DNA of 64,000 nucleotides, from positions 66,050 to 130,049 of the forward strand of contig NWBN01000032.1 of NCBI GenBank assembly GCA_002633315.1, given 5' to 3'. This document shows positions 17,041 to 25,524 of this stretch, piece after piece. The notes under the pieces are model-generated. The model made no database searches. It was not told the origin of the DNA and saw nothing but the letters and a program-made list of their open reading frames with translations. Within the stretch, counting starts at the first letter, position 1. Each line of letters opens with the position of its first letter. This stretch comes from Bacteroidales bacterium Phil6. Lineage in GTDB: Bacteria; Bacteroidota; Bacteroidia; Bacteroidales; F082. Made by a program: the position numbers and the translations under genes.

Positions 17041-18167
17041 TTCAATAGTTTATAATATACCGGTTCGTAATCTTTTTCTATCATTTCAGGATGAAAATGA
17101 TAAATAAAATCTTTTAACAATATATCAGGTTGATATTGTGAATGTTCGAAATACTCTGTCTCTTTTATATTGCAAACTATGAGTTGTTTTTTATTGAAAG
17201 CATCGAAAAGTTTGTACAACTCGTTTTCTGCCAATAATTTATCGTATGTAAAAGGTGTATTTGTAGAGTTCATGACACGCCAGAAATCGGCATGAGCGGC
17301 TTTGACAAGTACAGATTCAAAGTCGATTGGTACACTTCCGGAGGATTGGTTGTCTTTCCATACATAATTGGCTCCGGCATCATTGAATAATGTGGCGATA
17401 TAACTATTTCCTCCAGGAACATACCATTGTCCTTCAAAAGGAAGGTCGGAAAAAACTTCAGGTCTGTCATTAATGTCTAAACATTTGTTTTTTAATGAGT
17501 TATAACGTTCTACAATGCCATTGAACCATTGTTCTGCAACATCTTCTTTTCCGACAATTACAGCGATTATTTTGAGCCATTCGGCACGTCCAAGAGGATC
17601 GTTTTCAAGATAATCGGCGAAAGGAAATGCTATGGCATTTGTTAAAGACAAAACATTTTCATAAGAGTTTGGATAAGGCGTATATAATATTATATCTGGT
17701 TGTAAATGAATGATTTTTTCTATATCTATGTTTATTTCCGATCCCACATCTGTTATTTTGCCGTCTGCAACCAATTGTTTTATGGTTTTATTGTTGGTAT
17801 AATTGCTCTCCAATATGCCTTTGACACGAGATATTTCATTAAGTTTTAAAAATACAGACCATTGTGTGGATGAATATGTCACCGCGGATTTGACAGGAGT
17901 ACGTATTACAGTTTTATTTTCAAGATTTTCCGGTAATTCTAAACTGTCAGGGTATATGTAAAAATGACCGAGAAGCGTATCTTTTAACCATGGATTTTTA
18001 ATGTCAACAACATACCCTTCTTTATATTTTTCTAAATGAATAAGTTTAGAGTAATACATTAAATTATTATTGTCAACTTTCTCATTTACAGATTGTTCTG
18101 TATTATTGTTACTACATGATGATAAAAGCAGAATGAAAGATAAAAATACAAAATACAAATTTCTCAT
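17037..18167 (-). CDS. ABC transporter substrate-binding lipoprotein (FecB/BtuF-like)
   Basis: 376 residues. A signal peptide with lipobox LLSSC (about residues 14-18) is followed by two lobes of a helical-backbone binding protein: NKTVIRTPVKSAVTYSSTQ, then GKITDVGSEINIDIEKIIHLQPDIILYT, as in FecB/BtuF/FhuD proteins. It captures the ligand in the periplasm for the permease encoded next. It starts 3 bases after a small Cys-rich CWC gene and overlaps the permease start by 4 bases. Iron chelates, heme and cobalamin are all possible ligands. Confidence 0.88.
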   Translation of the reverse strand: MRNLYFVFLSFILLLSSCSNNNTEQSVNEKVDNNNLMYYSKLIHLEKYKEGYVVDIKNPWLKDTLLGHFYIYPDSLELPENLENKTVIRTPVKSAVTYSSTQWSVFLKLNEISRVKGILESNYTNNKTIKQLVADGKITDVGSEINIDIEKIIHLQPDIILYTPYPNSYENVLSLTNAIAFPFADYLENDPLGRAEWLKIIAVIVGKEDVAEQWFNGIVERYNSLKNKCLDINDRPEVFSDLPFEGQWYVPGGNSYIATLFNDAGANYVWKDNQSSGSVPIDFESVLVKAAHADFWRVMNSTNTPFTYDKLLAENELYKLFDAFNKKQLIVCNIKETEYFEHSQYQPDILLKDFIYHFHPEMIEKDYEPVYYKLLK

Positions 18168-18170
18168 AAT

Positions 18171-18341
18171 TCATGAAAATTTAGAAAGTAGTTTTAACAT
18201 ACAAGATTCGCAAATGCAATCATCATAGTGGGCATGTAAATATTCTTTCATTGAATCCGGTAAAGTATAGTGACAACACCAGCAAGTGCTATTATGTTGA
18301 CAATCAAATATTTTATTGCATTTTGGACATGTTTTCAGCAT
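18171..18341 (-). CDS. Small cysteine-rich CWC-type protein
   Basis: 56 residues from ATG at 18341. It has nine cysteines: CPKC at 5-8, a Cys at 14, CWCC at 20-23, and CICESC at 42-47, with His at 16, 24, 36 and 38. The order C-x2-C, then CWC, then a C-terminal Cys group fits the cysteine-rich CWC family of probable zinc- or metal-binding proteins of unknown function. The TGA is 3 bases before the ATG of the binding-protein gene, so it appears to lead a six-gene operon. It is easily missed by gene finders because of its length. Confidence 0.78.
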   Translation of the reverse strand: MLKTCPKCNKIFDCQHNSTCWCCHYTLPDSMKEYLHAHYDDCICESCMLKLLSKFS

Positions 18342-18392
18342 GATGTTGATGAATAAATGATGTTAAAACATAAAAAGGATTTAAAACGGGAG

Positions 18393-18400
18393 CAAAAATA
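18393..18400 (-). promoter_or_regulatory. -7 box of the CWC/ABC importer operon
   Basis: The minus strand reads TATTTTTG about 51 bases before the CWC ATG. It lies 12 bases from the divergent -7 box at 18413, so the two promoters overlap. Confidence 0.6.
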
Positions 18401-18412
18401 CAAAAAAATGTT

Positions 18413-18420
18413 TATCTTTG
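18413..18420 (+). promoter_or_regulatory. -7 box of the small membrane protein/mutL unit
   Basis: TATCTTTG about 20 bases before the ATG at 18441. Confidence 0.65.
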
Positions 18421-18440
18421 TGGACTAAAATAATAGATAT

Positions 18441-18767
18441 ATGTTTTATATATTTCACAGACCTGAACCACGTAAATTCGAATATAAGCCGCGGTATTAT
18501 GATCCTGAGAAAGAGGCTTGGGAGAAAAGAAAAGCGGCGTTGGGTGCTGACGCTCAATTATCTGACCGTGAGAAACTTAGACTTAAGATGCGTTCTTCTT
18601 GGGGAACATCTGATGAAGATGACAAGATGAAAAAACCGGGTGCTCGTTATAAAAGGATAAGGTTTTTAGTGTATTTCGTCATTATTTTTCTCCTTATGTA
18701 TTTTATATTGGCAACTCCATTGGTGGAAAATTTTGTCAACATGTTTTTTAAGTTGAGTGCCAAATAG
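18441..18767 (+). CDS. Small single-pass membrane protein upstream of mutL
   Basis: 108 residues. The first 70 residues are strongly charged and basic (Arg, Lys, Asp), with RPEPRKFEYKPRYYDPEKE near the start. One membrane segment follows (about residues 74-95, IRFLVYFVIIFLLMYFILA). The shape is that of a small, basic-faced inner-membrane protein; no known domain was recognised. It ends 19 bases before mutL and is probably co-transcribed with it. Confidence 0.75.
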   Translation: MFYIFHRPEPRKFEYKPRYYDPEKEAWEKRKAALGADAQLSDREKLRLKMRSSWGTSDEDDKMKKPGARYKRIRFLVYFVIIFLLMYFILATPLVENFVNMFFKLSAK

Positions 18768-18786
18768 CATTATTGAAGTTAAAACT

Positions 18787-20586
18787 ATGTCTCTTGATAT
18801 AATTAAGTTATTACCGGATTCTGTTGCCAATCAGATTGCTGCGGGGGAGGTGGTACAACGTCCTGCTTCTGTCGTTAAAGAATTGATGGAGAATGCTGTT
18901 GACGCCGGTGCTACTCAGATAGACGTCATTGTCAAAGATGCAGGACGAACTATGATATGTGTTGTGGATAACGGTTGCGGCATGTCTGATACCGATGCAC
19001 GCCTTTGTTTTGAACGTCATGCCACATCAAAGATAAAAGAAGCAAACGATTTGTTCGCCATTAGGACCATGGGATTCCGCGGTGAGGCTCTTGCAAGTGT
19101 TGCGGCTGTGGCACAGGTGGAGTTGATGACTCGACGCGAAGAAGATGAACTCGGCACCAAAGTGCTGATAGAAGGCTCCTTGGTTAAAGACCAGACACTT
19201 AAACCTATGTCCAAAGGTAGCTGTTTTACAGTGAAAAATCTGTTTTTTAATGTACCGGCTCGACGTAACTTTTTGAAAACAAACGAGGCAGAAATGCGCC
19301 ATATTACAGAAGAGTTCTTCAGAATAACCATGATGCACCCTGATATCGTTTTTACGTTGACAAGCAATGACAAAAAAATATATCATCTTAACAAAGGCTC
19401 TCTGAAACAACGTATAGTAGGGTTGATGGGAAAAGACTATGACCAACGACTTTTGTCTGTTTCACAAGAAACAGAAAACGTCTCCATAAAAGGTTTTGTG
19501 GTGAAACCGGAATTTCTTAGAAAAACAAGAGGTGAACAGTATTTTTTTGTCAATAAACGTTTTATAAAACATTCTTATCTGCATCATGCTGTGGAAAATG
19601 CTTATAAGGAATTGATACCTCAGGATTGTTTTCCGGGATATTTCATGAATATTGAAATAGACCCTAAAGAGATAGATATCAATATACATCCTACGAAAAC
19701 AGAAGTCAACTTCCAAAATGTCAAACTGATATATGCCATAATGCATTCTGCCGTGCGCAAGGCGATTGGACAATTCAATTTGTCGCCTACTATTGATTTT
19801 ACCGATAATCCTAATGAGACAGGCATAGACTTTGCTTTGGTCAGCGATAAAAAAATATCACCTATACAGCCTAAGATAAATTATAATGATTTATATAATC
19901 CTTTTAAGGAAACTAAACCTGTAAATCAAAGCAAAGGCGATAACTGGAGACTTTTATATGATGATTTGAATAAAAATGAAGACTTTTCTCTTCCTTTGAC
20001 GAAAGAAAGCCTCCCGACTGAAACTCCGGATAGCTTGTATATTCAGTTTCAACCTTATATAGTGACTTCGATGAAATCAGGACTCCTTGTGATAAATCAA
20101 CATTTGGCTCATGAAAGAATATTGTATGAGAAATATCTTAAGGAGATGGAGACTTCAGTACGTGCATCACAACAAGAATTGTTCCCTTTGCACTTGACAT
20201 TGAATAACAAAGATGCTTCATTGCTTAAAGAATTGAAACCTGAACTTGAAAAATTGGGGTTCCAAATTGATGCTGTCAATGTATCTACTTTTATTATTAA
20301 CGGTACACCGGCAGATTCTAAAGATATGGATGCCATAGCATTGATTGATAAGATTTTAGAGAATTATAAAACAAATATGAATGATCTGCAGTTTGATAGA
20401 AAACTGAATCTTGCTCGTACCATGTCATCTCAGATTGCCATTAAAGAATCACAATCATTGACAATAAAGGAGATGCAGAATATAGTAGATAGTTTGTTTG
20501 CCTGCTCTGTGCCTGAGGTGGCTCCCAATGGCAAAAAGATTTATGTCATTTTGACTGCTGATGAATTAAAAACAAGATTTAATTGA
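18787..20586 (+). CDS. mutL: DNA mismatch repair protein MutL
   Basis: 599 residues. The GHKL ATPase motifs are all present: ELMENAVDAGA, DNGCGM, RHATSKI and MGFRGEALASV. The C-terminal part has NQHLAHERILYE where endonuclease-type MutL has DQHAxxERxxxE, and VAPNGKK near the end where CPHGRP would be expected, so the nicking site looks degenerate. MutL links MutS mismatch recognition to strand removal. The start at 18787 (MSLDIIKLLPDSVANQIAAGE) gives the canonical N-terminus; an upstream in-frame start would add 10 residues inside the preceding gene. Confidence 0.95.
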   Translation: MSLDIIKLLPDSVANQIAAGEVVQRPASVVKELMENAVDAGATQIDVIVKDAGRTMICVVDNGCGMSDTDARLCFERHATSKIKEANDLFAIRTMGFRGEALASVAAVAQVELMTRREEDELGTKVLIEGSLVKDQTLKPMSKGSCFTVKNLFFNVPARRNFLKTNEAEMRHITEEFFRITMMHPDIVFTLTSNDKKIYHLNKGSLKQRIVGLMGKDYDQRLLSVSQETENVSIKGFVVKPEFLRKTRGEQYFFVNKRFIKHSYLHHAVENAYKELIPQDCFPGYFMNIEIDPKEIDINIHPTKTEVNFQNVKLIYAIMHSAVRKAIGQFNLSPTIDFTDNPNETGIDFALVSDKKISPIQPKINYNDLYNPFKETKPVNQSKGDNWRLLYDDLNKNEDFSLPLTKESLPTETPDSLYIQFQPYIVTSMKSGLLVINQHLAHERILYEKYLKEMETSVRASQQELFPLHLTLNNKDASLLKELKPELEKLGFQIDAVNVSTFIINGTPADSKDMDAIALIDKILENYKTNMNDLQFDRKLNLARTMSSQIAIKESQSLTIKEMQNIVDSLFACSVPEVAPNGKKIYVILTADELKTRFN

Positions 20587-20590
20587 TATT

Positions 20591-21298
20591 ATGAACGATA
20601 ATTTCCAATTTAGACCAACAAGATTCTCAATACTGCCTAATGTTGTTAAAAATCTTTTGATAATCAACGGTGTGTTTTTTCTTGCCACTATTGCCATGGA
20701 AATGGTTTGGGGTATGGATCTTGCTGATATGCTTGGATTGCATTATATTGGTGCTTCTGACTTCAGACCTTTTCAGCTTGTTACTTACATGTTCATGCAT
20801 GGCAGTTTTGCACATCTGTTTTTCAATATGTTTGCTTTATGGATGTTCGGCAATACACTTGAAAATTATTGGGGAGGCAAACGTTTCCTTCTTTTCTATT
20901 TTGTGTGTGGCATTGGAGCAGGTCTTACACAGGAATTGGTTCAGTATATACAATATATTACTACATTGCAGGGTTATGATAATGTTAACATGGGGAATAC
21001 CATTATTTCCATGGACGAGTATCTCAACCTGATGACTACCGTCGGAGCCTCCGGCGCTGTCTATGGCATCCTCCTCGCTTTCGGAATGATGTTTCCCAAC
21101 TCGAGAATCTATCTCTATTTCGCTATTCCGATTAAGGCAAAATGGTTTGTCTTGTTTTATGGTATATTAGAGTTGATTTCAGGTTTTACTTCTATCGACA
21201 ATGTGGCTCATTTTGCTCATGTAGGCGGTATGTTGTTTGGTTTGGTTTTGATATTGTATTGGAAAAAGAAAGGAAAACTTTACGACTATGGTGAATAA
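20591..21298 (+). CDS. Rhomboid family intramembrane serine protease
   Basis: 235 residues with about six membrane segments. The catalytic Ser is in GASGAVYG, the catalytic His in HFAHVGGMLFG, and the HLFFNMFALWMFGN motif belongs to the rhomboid L1/TM2 region. Rhomboids cleave membrane-protein segments in the bilayer. It begins 4 bases after mutL and overlaps the second rhomboid gene by 11 bases. Confidence 0.92.
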   Translation: MNDNFQFRPTRFSILPNVVKNLLIINGVFFLATIAMEMVWGMDLADMLGLHYIGASDFRPFQLVTYMFMHGSFAHLFFNMFALWMFGNTLENYWGGKRFLLFYFVCGIGAGLTQELVQYIQYITTLQGYDNVNMGNTIISMDEYLNLMTTVGASGAVYGILLAFGMMFPNSRIYLYFAIPIKAKWFVLFYGILELISGFTSIDNVAHFAHVGGMLFGLVLILYWKKKGKLYDYGE

Positions 21299-22193
21299 CC
21301 CGTTTCAATATAATGTTTTTGACAGAATAAAAGGCTTTTTCTTACAGAAATCAGCATTGTCGCGTCTTATGCTGATCAATATAGTTGTATGGATTGTCGT
21401 CATGTTTGTCAATGTATTGACATGGCTTTTCGCTAAAAACGACACCTCGTTGATGCTTGACTGGTTTGCTGTGCCGGCCAATCTCGATACCCTTGCTCAC
21501 CGTCCGTGGACTGTATTTACTTACATGTTTCTCCAGGAAGGTTTTGGTCATCTGTTTTTCAACATGTTGGTACTGTATTTCGGAGGTGTCATTTTCTTGC
21601 AGTTCATGTCTCAACGGCAATTGGTCTATACTTATATTGTTGGTGGTCTTACGGGTGCTCTGTTTTTTATCCTTGCATATAATACTTTCCCGGTTTTTGA
21701 GGATGCCATATATGCCTCGGTGGCATTGGGATCATCCGCTTCAGTGCTTTCCGTTCTGGTGTCAGCCGCTACGATAAGACCGAATTATGACGTTAACTTA
21801 TTGTTCTTGGGTAGAATAAAAATGAAATGGGTGGCAATTATCTTGGTGGTAGTGGATTTCCTAAGCATAAACAGAAGTAATCCCGGTGGTCATATAGCTC
21901 ATCTTGGTGGTGCATTTTGGGGCTTCCTATATACTTGGCTGCTGATGAAAGGTACTGATGTTTATAATATTTTTAAATTTCATTCTCATAAATATAAAAA
22001 AAGATATAAATCCGAAACCTTTAAGTCGCCTGATTACAATAAAAGACCTAAAACCGATGAACAATATAATAAAGAAAGAGCTGAAGAACAGATGGCTATT
22101 GATGATATCCTCGACAAGATCTCAAAATATGGATACTCGAGTCTTTCTGATTCTGAGAAAGAGTTTTTGTTTAAACAAAGTAAGAAGTATTGA
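21288..22193 (+). CDS. Second rhomboid family protein, altered GxSG
   Basis: 301 residues. The rhomboid core is clear: HLFFNMLVLYFGG, HIAHLGGAFWG for the His segment, and six or so membrane segments. The nucleophile motif reads GSSAS instead of GxSG: the Ser remains but the last Gly is Ala. A hydrophilic tail of about 65 residues (Lys, Glu, Asp rich) follows the last segment and ends in a helical DSEKEFLFKQSKKY. It may be active, but the altered motif leaves this open. The start overlaps the first rhomboid by 11 bases, so the pair is translationally coupled. Confidence 0.87.
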   Translation: MVNNPFQYNVFDRIKGFFLQKSALSRLMLINIVVWIVVMFVNVLTWLFAKNDTSLMLDWFAVPANLDTLAHRPWTVFTYMFLQEGFGHLFFNMLVLYFGGVIFLQFMSQRQLVYTYIVGGLTGALFFILAYNTFPVFEDAIYASVALGSSASVLSVLVSAATIRPNYDVNLLFLGRIKMKWVAIILVVVDFLSINRSNPGGHIAHLGGAFWGFLYTWLLMKGTDVYNIFKFHSHKYKKRYKSETFKSPDYNKRPKTDEQYNKERAEEQMAIDDILDKISKYGYSSLSDSEKEFLFKQSKKY

Positions 22194-22195
22194 TT

Positions 22196-23314
22196 ATGTC
22201 GGCAAATAATACAAAGAAAAAAGAACATTCATTCTTTCAAAAATTGTTCATTACTTTTTTCGTAATAATAGGATTATTGTGTCTTATATGTCTTTTCGTA
22301 TGCCTTGTCAATCCGTTTATCGATCCGACTCTTTTTGTTTATACTTCATGTCTTTCTTTGCTTTTTTGGCCTGTTTATATCGTTAATATTATAGTATTTG
22401 TTTCCTTGCTTTTTCTTAGAGCCGGAAGGTTTGTCATGATTCCGCTTCTTGCCCTAATGTTGTCTGTTCCTTGTGTCATGAAATCTTTTGGTTTCAGATT
22501 TTTTGAAGAAAAAACCGAAGGCGAGTTTAAAATAATGTCGTATAATGTTGGCAATTATATGGATATTAAAAAGGAAAAAACTAAAGAAGAGGTGAAAGAT
22601 GATCTCGTGAGGATTATTAATGAACAGAACCCGGATGTCATTTGTCTGATTGAAAGCGGATATTGGAATGATAAAAATGCTCGTGAGTTTTCTCAAAAGA
22701 TAAAATGCGACTATTTTTATTTTAATGAAGAATTGGTTGGCAAGATATTGTTTTCAAAATATCTTTTGGAAGATATACAACAGACTTCCTTATATAATAA
22801 TGAGAATAAGGTCGGTATTATGAAACTTGTAAATGCCGGAGAGAAAGGTTCGTTTTTGATAGAAATGGTTCATCTTGTATCTTTTTCTATATCTAAGGAA
22901 GAGATTTCTTTTGTCAATGACGCAAAAAACTATGTCGATGGTTCTGATGTATATGGCAAGTCATTGTTGAAAAAGTTGATGATGGGCTTTAAAAAACGTA
23001 CAGCCGATACCGATTTTATATTGAGTCATCTAAAAGATAATGAGTTGCCTTTTATCTTGTGTGGAGACTTTAATGATACACCTGTATCTTATACTTATCA
23101 TATAATTCGCAGTACCGGACTTCACGATGCTTTCATTGAAAAAGGAAAAGGCATAGGGGAGACTTATTGCGGTAATCTCCCTTTTCTTAGAATTGATTAC
23201 GTGTGGCACAATAATAAAATTGATAATCAATCATTTAAAATAATAAAAGAGAAAATTTCCGACCATTATCCGATAGTAATGACTTTTAATCTTATTGGTG
23301 ATGTCGTAAAGTGA
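22196..23314 (+). CDS. Endonuclease/exonuclease/phosphatase (EEP) superfamily protein, membrane-anchored
   Basis: 372 residues. Three membrane segments occupy about residues 15-105. An EEP domain follows: MSYNVGNY, DVICLIESGYW, CGDFNDTP, RIDYVWHN and SDHYPIVM, in the family order, so the catalytic residues are in place. Substrates in this superfamily range from nucleic acids to phospholipids; Bacteroidota proteins with this layout are uncharacterised. The ATG at 22196 follows a TTG two codons earlier. It begins 2 bases after the second rhomboid stop. Confidence 0.87.
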   Translation: MSANNTKKKEHSFFQKLFITFFVIIGLLCLICLFVCLVNPFIDPTLFVYTSCLSLLFWPVYIVNIIVFVSLLFLRAGRFVMIPLLALMLSVPCVMKSFGFRFFEEKTEGEFKIMSYNVGNYMDIKKEKTKEEVKDDLVRIINEQNPDVICLIESGYWNDKNAREFSQKIKCDYFYFNEELVGKILFSKYLLEDIQQTSLYNNENKVGIMKLVNAGEKGSFLIEMVHLVSFSISKEEISFVNDAKNYVDGSDVYGKSLLKKLMMGFKKRTADTDFILSHLKDNELPFILCGDFNDTPVSYTYHIIRSTGLHDAFIEKGKGIGETYCGNLPFLRIDYVWHNNKIDNQSFKIIKEKISDHYPIVMTFNLIGDVVK

Positions 23315-23339
23315 TTGATGACATTAGTTTTTATGTGTT

Positions 23340-25355
23340 ATGAATTTCAAACTCGTATCGGATTTTAAACCTACCGGAGATCAACCTCAGGCTATAGAAC
23401 AGTTGAAAAGAGGTATTCTTGAAGGGGAACGTTATCAGACTTTGTTGGGCGTGACGGGCTCAGGCAAGACTTTTACAATAGCCGGACTTCTATCTGAATT
23501 GAACAGACCTGCTTTGGTCTTGAGTCACAACAAAACACTTGCTGCACAATTATATAGTGAGTTTAAACAGTTTTTTCCTGAGAATGCTGTAGAGTATTTT
23601 GTGTCATATTATGATTATTATCAGCCGGAAGCATTTATTCCTCAAACCAATACATATATTGAAAAAGACCTTGCCATTAATGACGAGATTGATAAATTGA
23701 GACTTAGTGCAACTTCGGCTTTGCTGTCCGGAAGACGTGATGTTATTGTGGTGTCCTCAGTGTCGTGTATTTATGGCATAGGTAACCCGGATGATTTTAG
23801 CAAAAATGTGATAAACATTGAATTGGGACAAAAAATTAATAGAGATGAGTTGTTGTTTCAACTCTCCAACTCGCTCTATAGCAGAAATGATATAGAATTT
23901 TCAAGAGGAAAATTCAGAGTGAAAGGCGATACGGTGGATATTTTCCCGGGTTATGCTGACATTGCTTACAGAGTGATATTCTGGGATGATGAGATAGATG
24001 AAATAGAATCCATTGACCCCGTCAATGGCAGAAGAATGGAATCGTTGTCAACAGTGACTTTGTTTCCTGCCAATATATTTGTGACTTCTAAAGACAAGAT
24101 TAAGACTGCCGTCAATGAGATACAACTTGATATGTTCAAACAGACGGAATATTATCGTGAGATAGGTAAGATAGAAGAGGCTAAACGCTTGGAGGACAGA
24201 GTAAATCATGATATTGAGATGATTAGGGAACTTGGATATTGCAGTGGAATAGAGAATTATTCAAGATATTTTGACGGCAGAAGTCCCGGCAGTCGCCCTT
24301 TCTGTCTGATAGATTATTTCCCTGATGATTTTATTACCATAATAGATGAGAGCCATGTTACCGTTCCTCAGATTAGAGGCATGTACGGTGGCGACAGATC
24401 TCGTAAACAGGTGCTTGTCGAATATGGCTTCCGTCTCCCTTCTGCCTTGGATAACAGACCTTTGAAATTCGACGAGTTTGAGTCTTTGACAGGTCAAACA
24501 ATATTTGTCAGTGCTACTCCGGCAGAATTCGAGATGCAAAAGACTGAAGGCGTATATGTCGAACAGATTATTAGACCTACAGGACTGCTCGACCCTGTCA
24601 TTGAGGTGAGACCTTGCCTCAATCAGATAGATGACTTGCTAAATGAGATAAATAGGGTTATTGCGAATAATCAAAGGGTTTTGGTGACAACTCTCACAAA
24701 ACGCATGGCGGAGGAATTGACACGCTATCTCAATAATTTGCAAGTGAAGACTCGCTATATACATTCCGATGTCGATACTTTGGAAAGAGTTGAGATTATT
24801 ATGGGTCTTAGAAAAGGCGATTTCGATGTACTTGTGGGCGTCAATCTTTTGCGTGAAGGATTGGATATACCTGAAGTGCAACTTGTTGCCATTCTCGATG
24901 CGGATAAGGAAGGATTTTTGCGCTCAGAACGTTCTCTTACTCAAACAGCCGGTCGTGCAGCACGTAACGCAGACAGTAAGGTTATCATGTATGCTGACAA
25001 AATAACGGAATCAATGCGTAAAACAATAGATGAAACACAAAGACGCAGAGAAAAACAAACTGAGTATAATATCAAACATGGCATTATACCTAAAACTATT
25101 GTGAAACCTATTGACAATACCTGGACAGAGACATTCGGAAAACAACAATCTGCTGAATATACTAATGTTGAGTCGAAACCAAATCTTGTTGCAGAAGATA
25201 TAAATATCTCATATTCTTCTCTTAATGATATTAAATCAGCTATTTCCAATGCAAAGAAAAAAATGGAAAAAGCTGTCAAAGATTTGGATTTTATGACGGC
25301 TGCCAAATATCGTGATATCATGCTCGCTTTAGAGGAACGTCTTAAAATAAAATGA
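23340..25355 (+). CDS. uvrB: Excinuclease ABC subunit B
   Basis: 671 residues, the usual UvrB length. Walker A GVTGSGKT is near residue 40, the beta-hairpin region YYDYYQPEAFIP near 95, the helicase motifs TIIDESH, SATP and QTAGRAARN follow, and the C-terminal UVR motif (LEERL) ends the protein. UvrB loads onto damage with UvrA and recruits UvrC in nucleotide excision repair. It is the last gene before a 640-base gene-free region. Confidence 0.97.
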   Translation: MNFKLVSDFKPTGDQPQAIEQLKRGILEGERYQTLLGVTGSGKTFTIAGLLSELNRPALVLSHNKTLAAQLYSEFKQFFPENAVEYFVSYYDYYQPEAFIPQTNTYIEKDLAINDEIDKLRLSATSALLSGRRDVIVVSSVSCIYGIGNPDDFSKNVINIELGQKINRDELLFQLSNSLYSRNDIEFSRGKFRVKGDTVDIFPGYADIAYRVIFWDDEIDEIESIDPVNGRRMESLSTVTLFPANIFVTSKDKIKTAVNEIQLDMFKQTEYYREIGKIEEAKRLEDRVNHDIEMIRELGYCSGIENYSRYFDGRSPGSRPFCLIDYFPDDFITIIDESHVTVPQIRGMYGGDRSRKQVLVEYGFRLPSALDNRPLKFDEFESLTGQTIFVSATPAEFEMQKTEGVYVEQIIRPTGLLDPVIEVRPCLNQIDDLLNEINRVIANNQRVLVTTLTKRMAEELTRYLNNLQVKTRYIHSDVDTLERVEIIMGLRKGDFDVLVGVNLLREGLDIPEVQLVAILDADKEGFLRSERSLTQTAGRAARNADSKVIMYADKITESMRKTIDETQRRREKQTEYNIKHGIIPKTIVKPIDNTWTETFGKQQSAEYTNVESKPNLVAEDINISYSSLNDIKSAISNAKKKMEKAVKDLDFMTAAKYRDIMLALEERLKIK

Positions 25356-25446
25356 TGTTTTTAGCAATTTTAAAGGCATTTATCAACAAAAATGATGAAT
25401 TTATCGATGAGACGTGAAGTTTTTTAAATGATTTTGTAAATAAATT
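25356..25446. other. Gene-free stretch after uvrB
   Basis: AT-rich and without a convincing open frame or terminator hairpin. It leads into the paired 14-base repeats at 25447. Confidence 0.6.
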
Positions 25447-25481
25447 AACCGTTAACTTATAATGTGCAACCGTTAACTTAT
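25447..25481. repeat. Two direct repeats of a 14-base motif containing GTTAAC
   Basis: AACCGTTAACTTAT occurs at 25447-25460 and 25468-25481, two helical turns apart (21 bases). Each contains the palindrome GTTAAC. They lie 30-60 bases upstream of the -7 box for the small RNA, so they could be an operator. Confidence 0.7.
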
Positions 25482-25510
25482 TTGTTAATGAATTTGTTGT
25501 ACGAATAATT

Positions 25511-25518
25511 TATCTTTG
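25511..25518 (+). promoter_or_regulatory. -7 box of the small RNA
   Basis: TATCTTTG; predicted transcription start near 25525. A spaced -33 box is not clear (TTTG at 25493 is only 14 bases away). Confidence 0.65.
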
Positions 25519-25524
25519 CAAACG

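Noticed and set aside
25447-25481. Direct repeats as an attachment site
   Set aside because: The copies are 7 bases apart with nothing between them and no integrase next to them.
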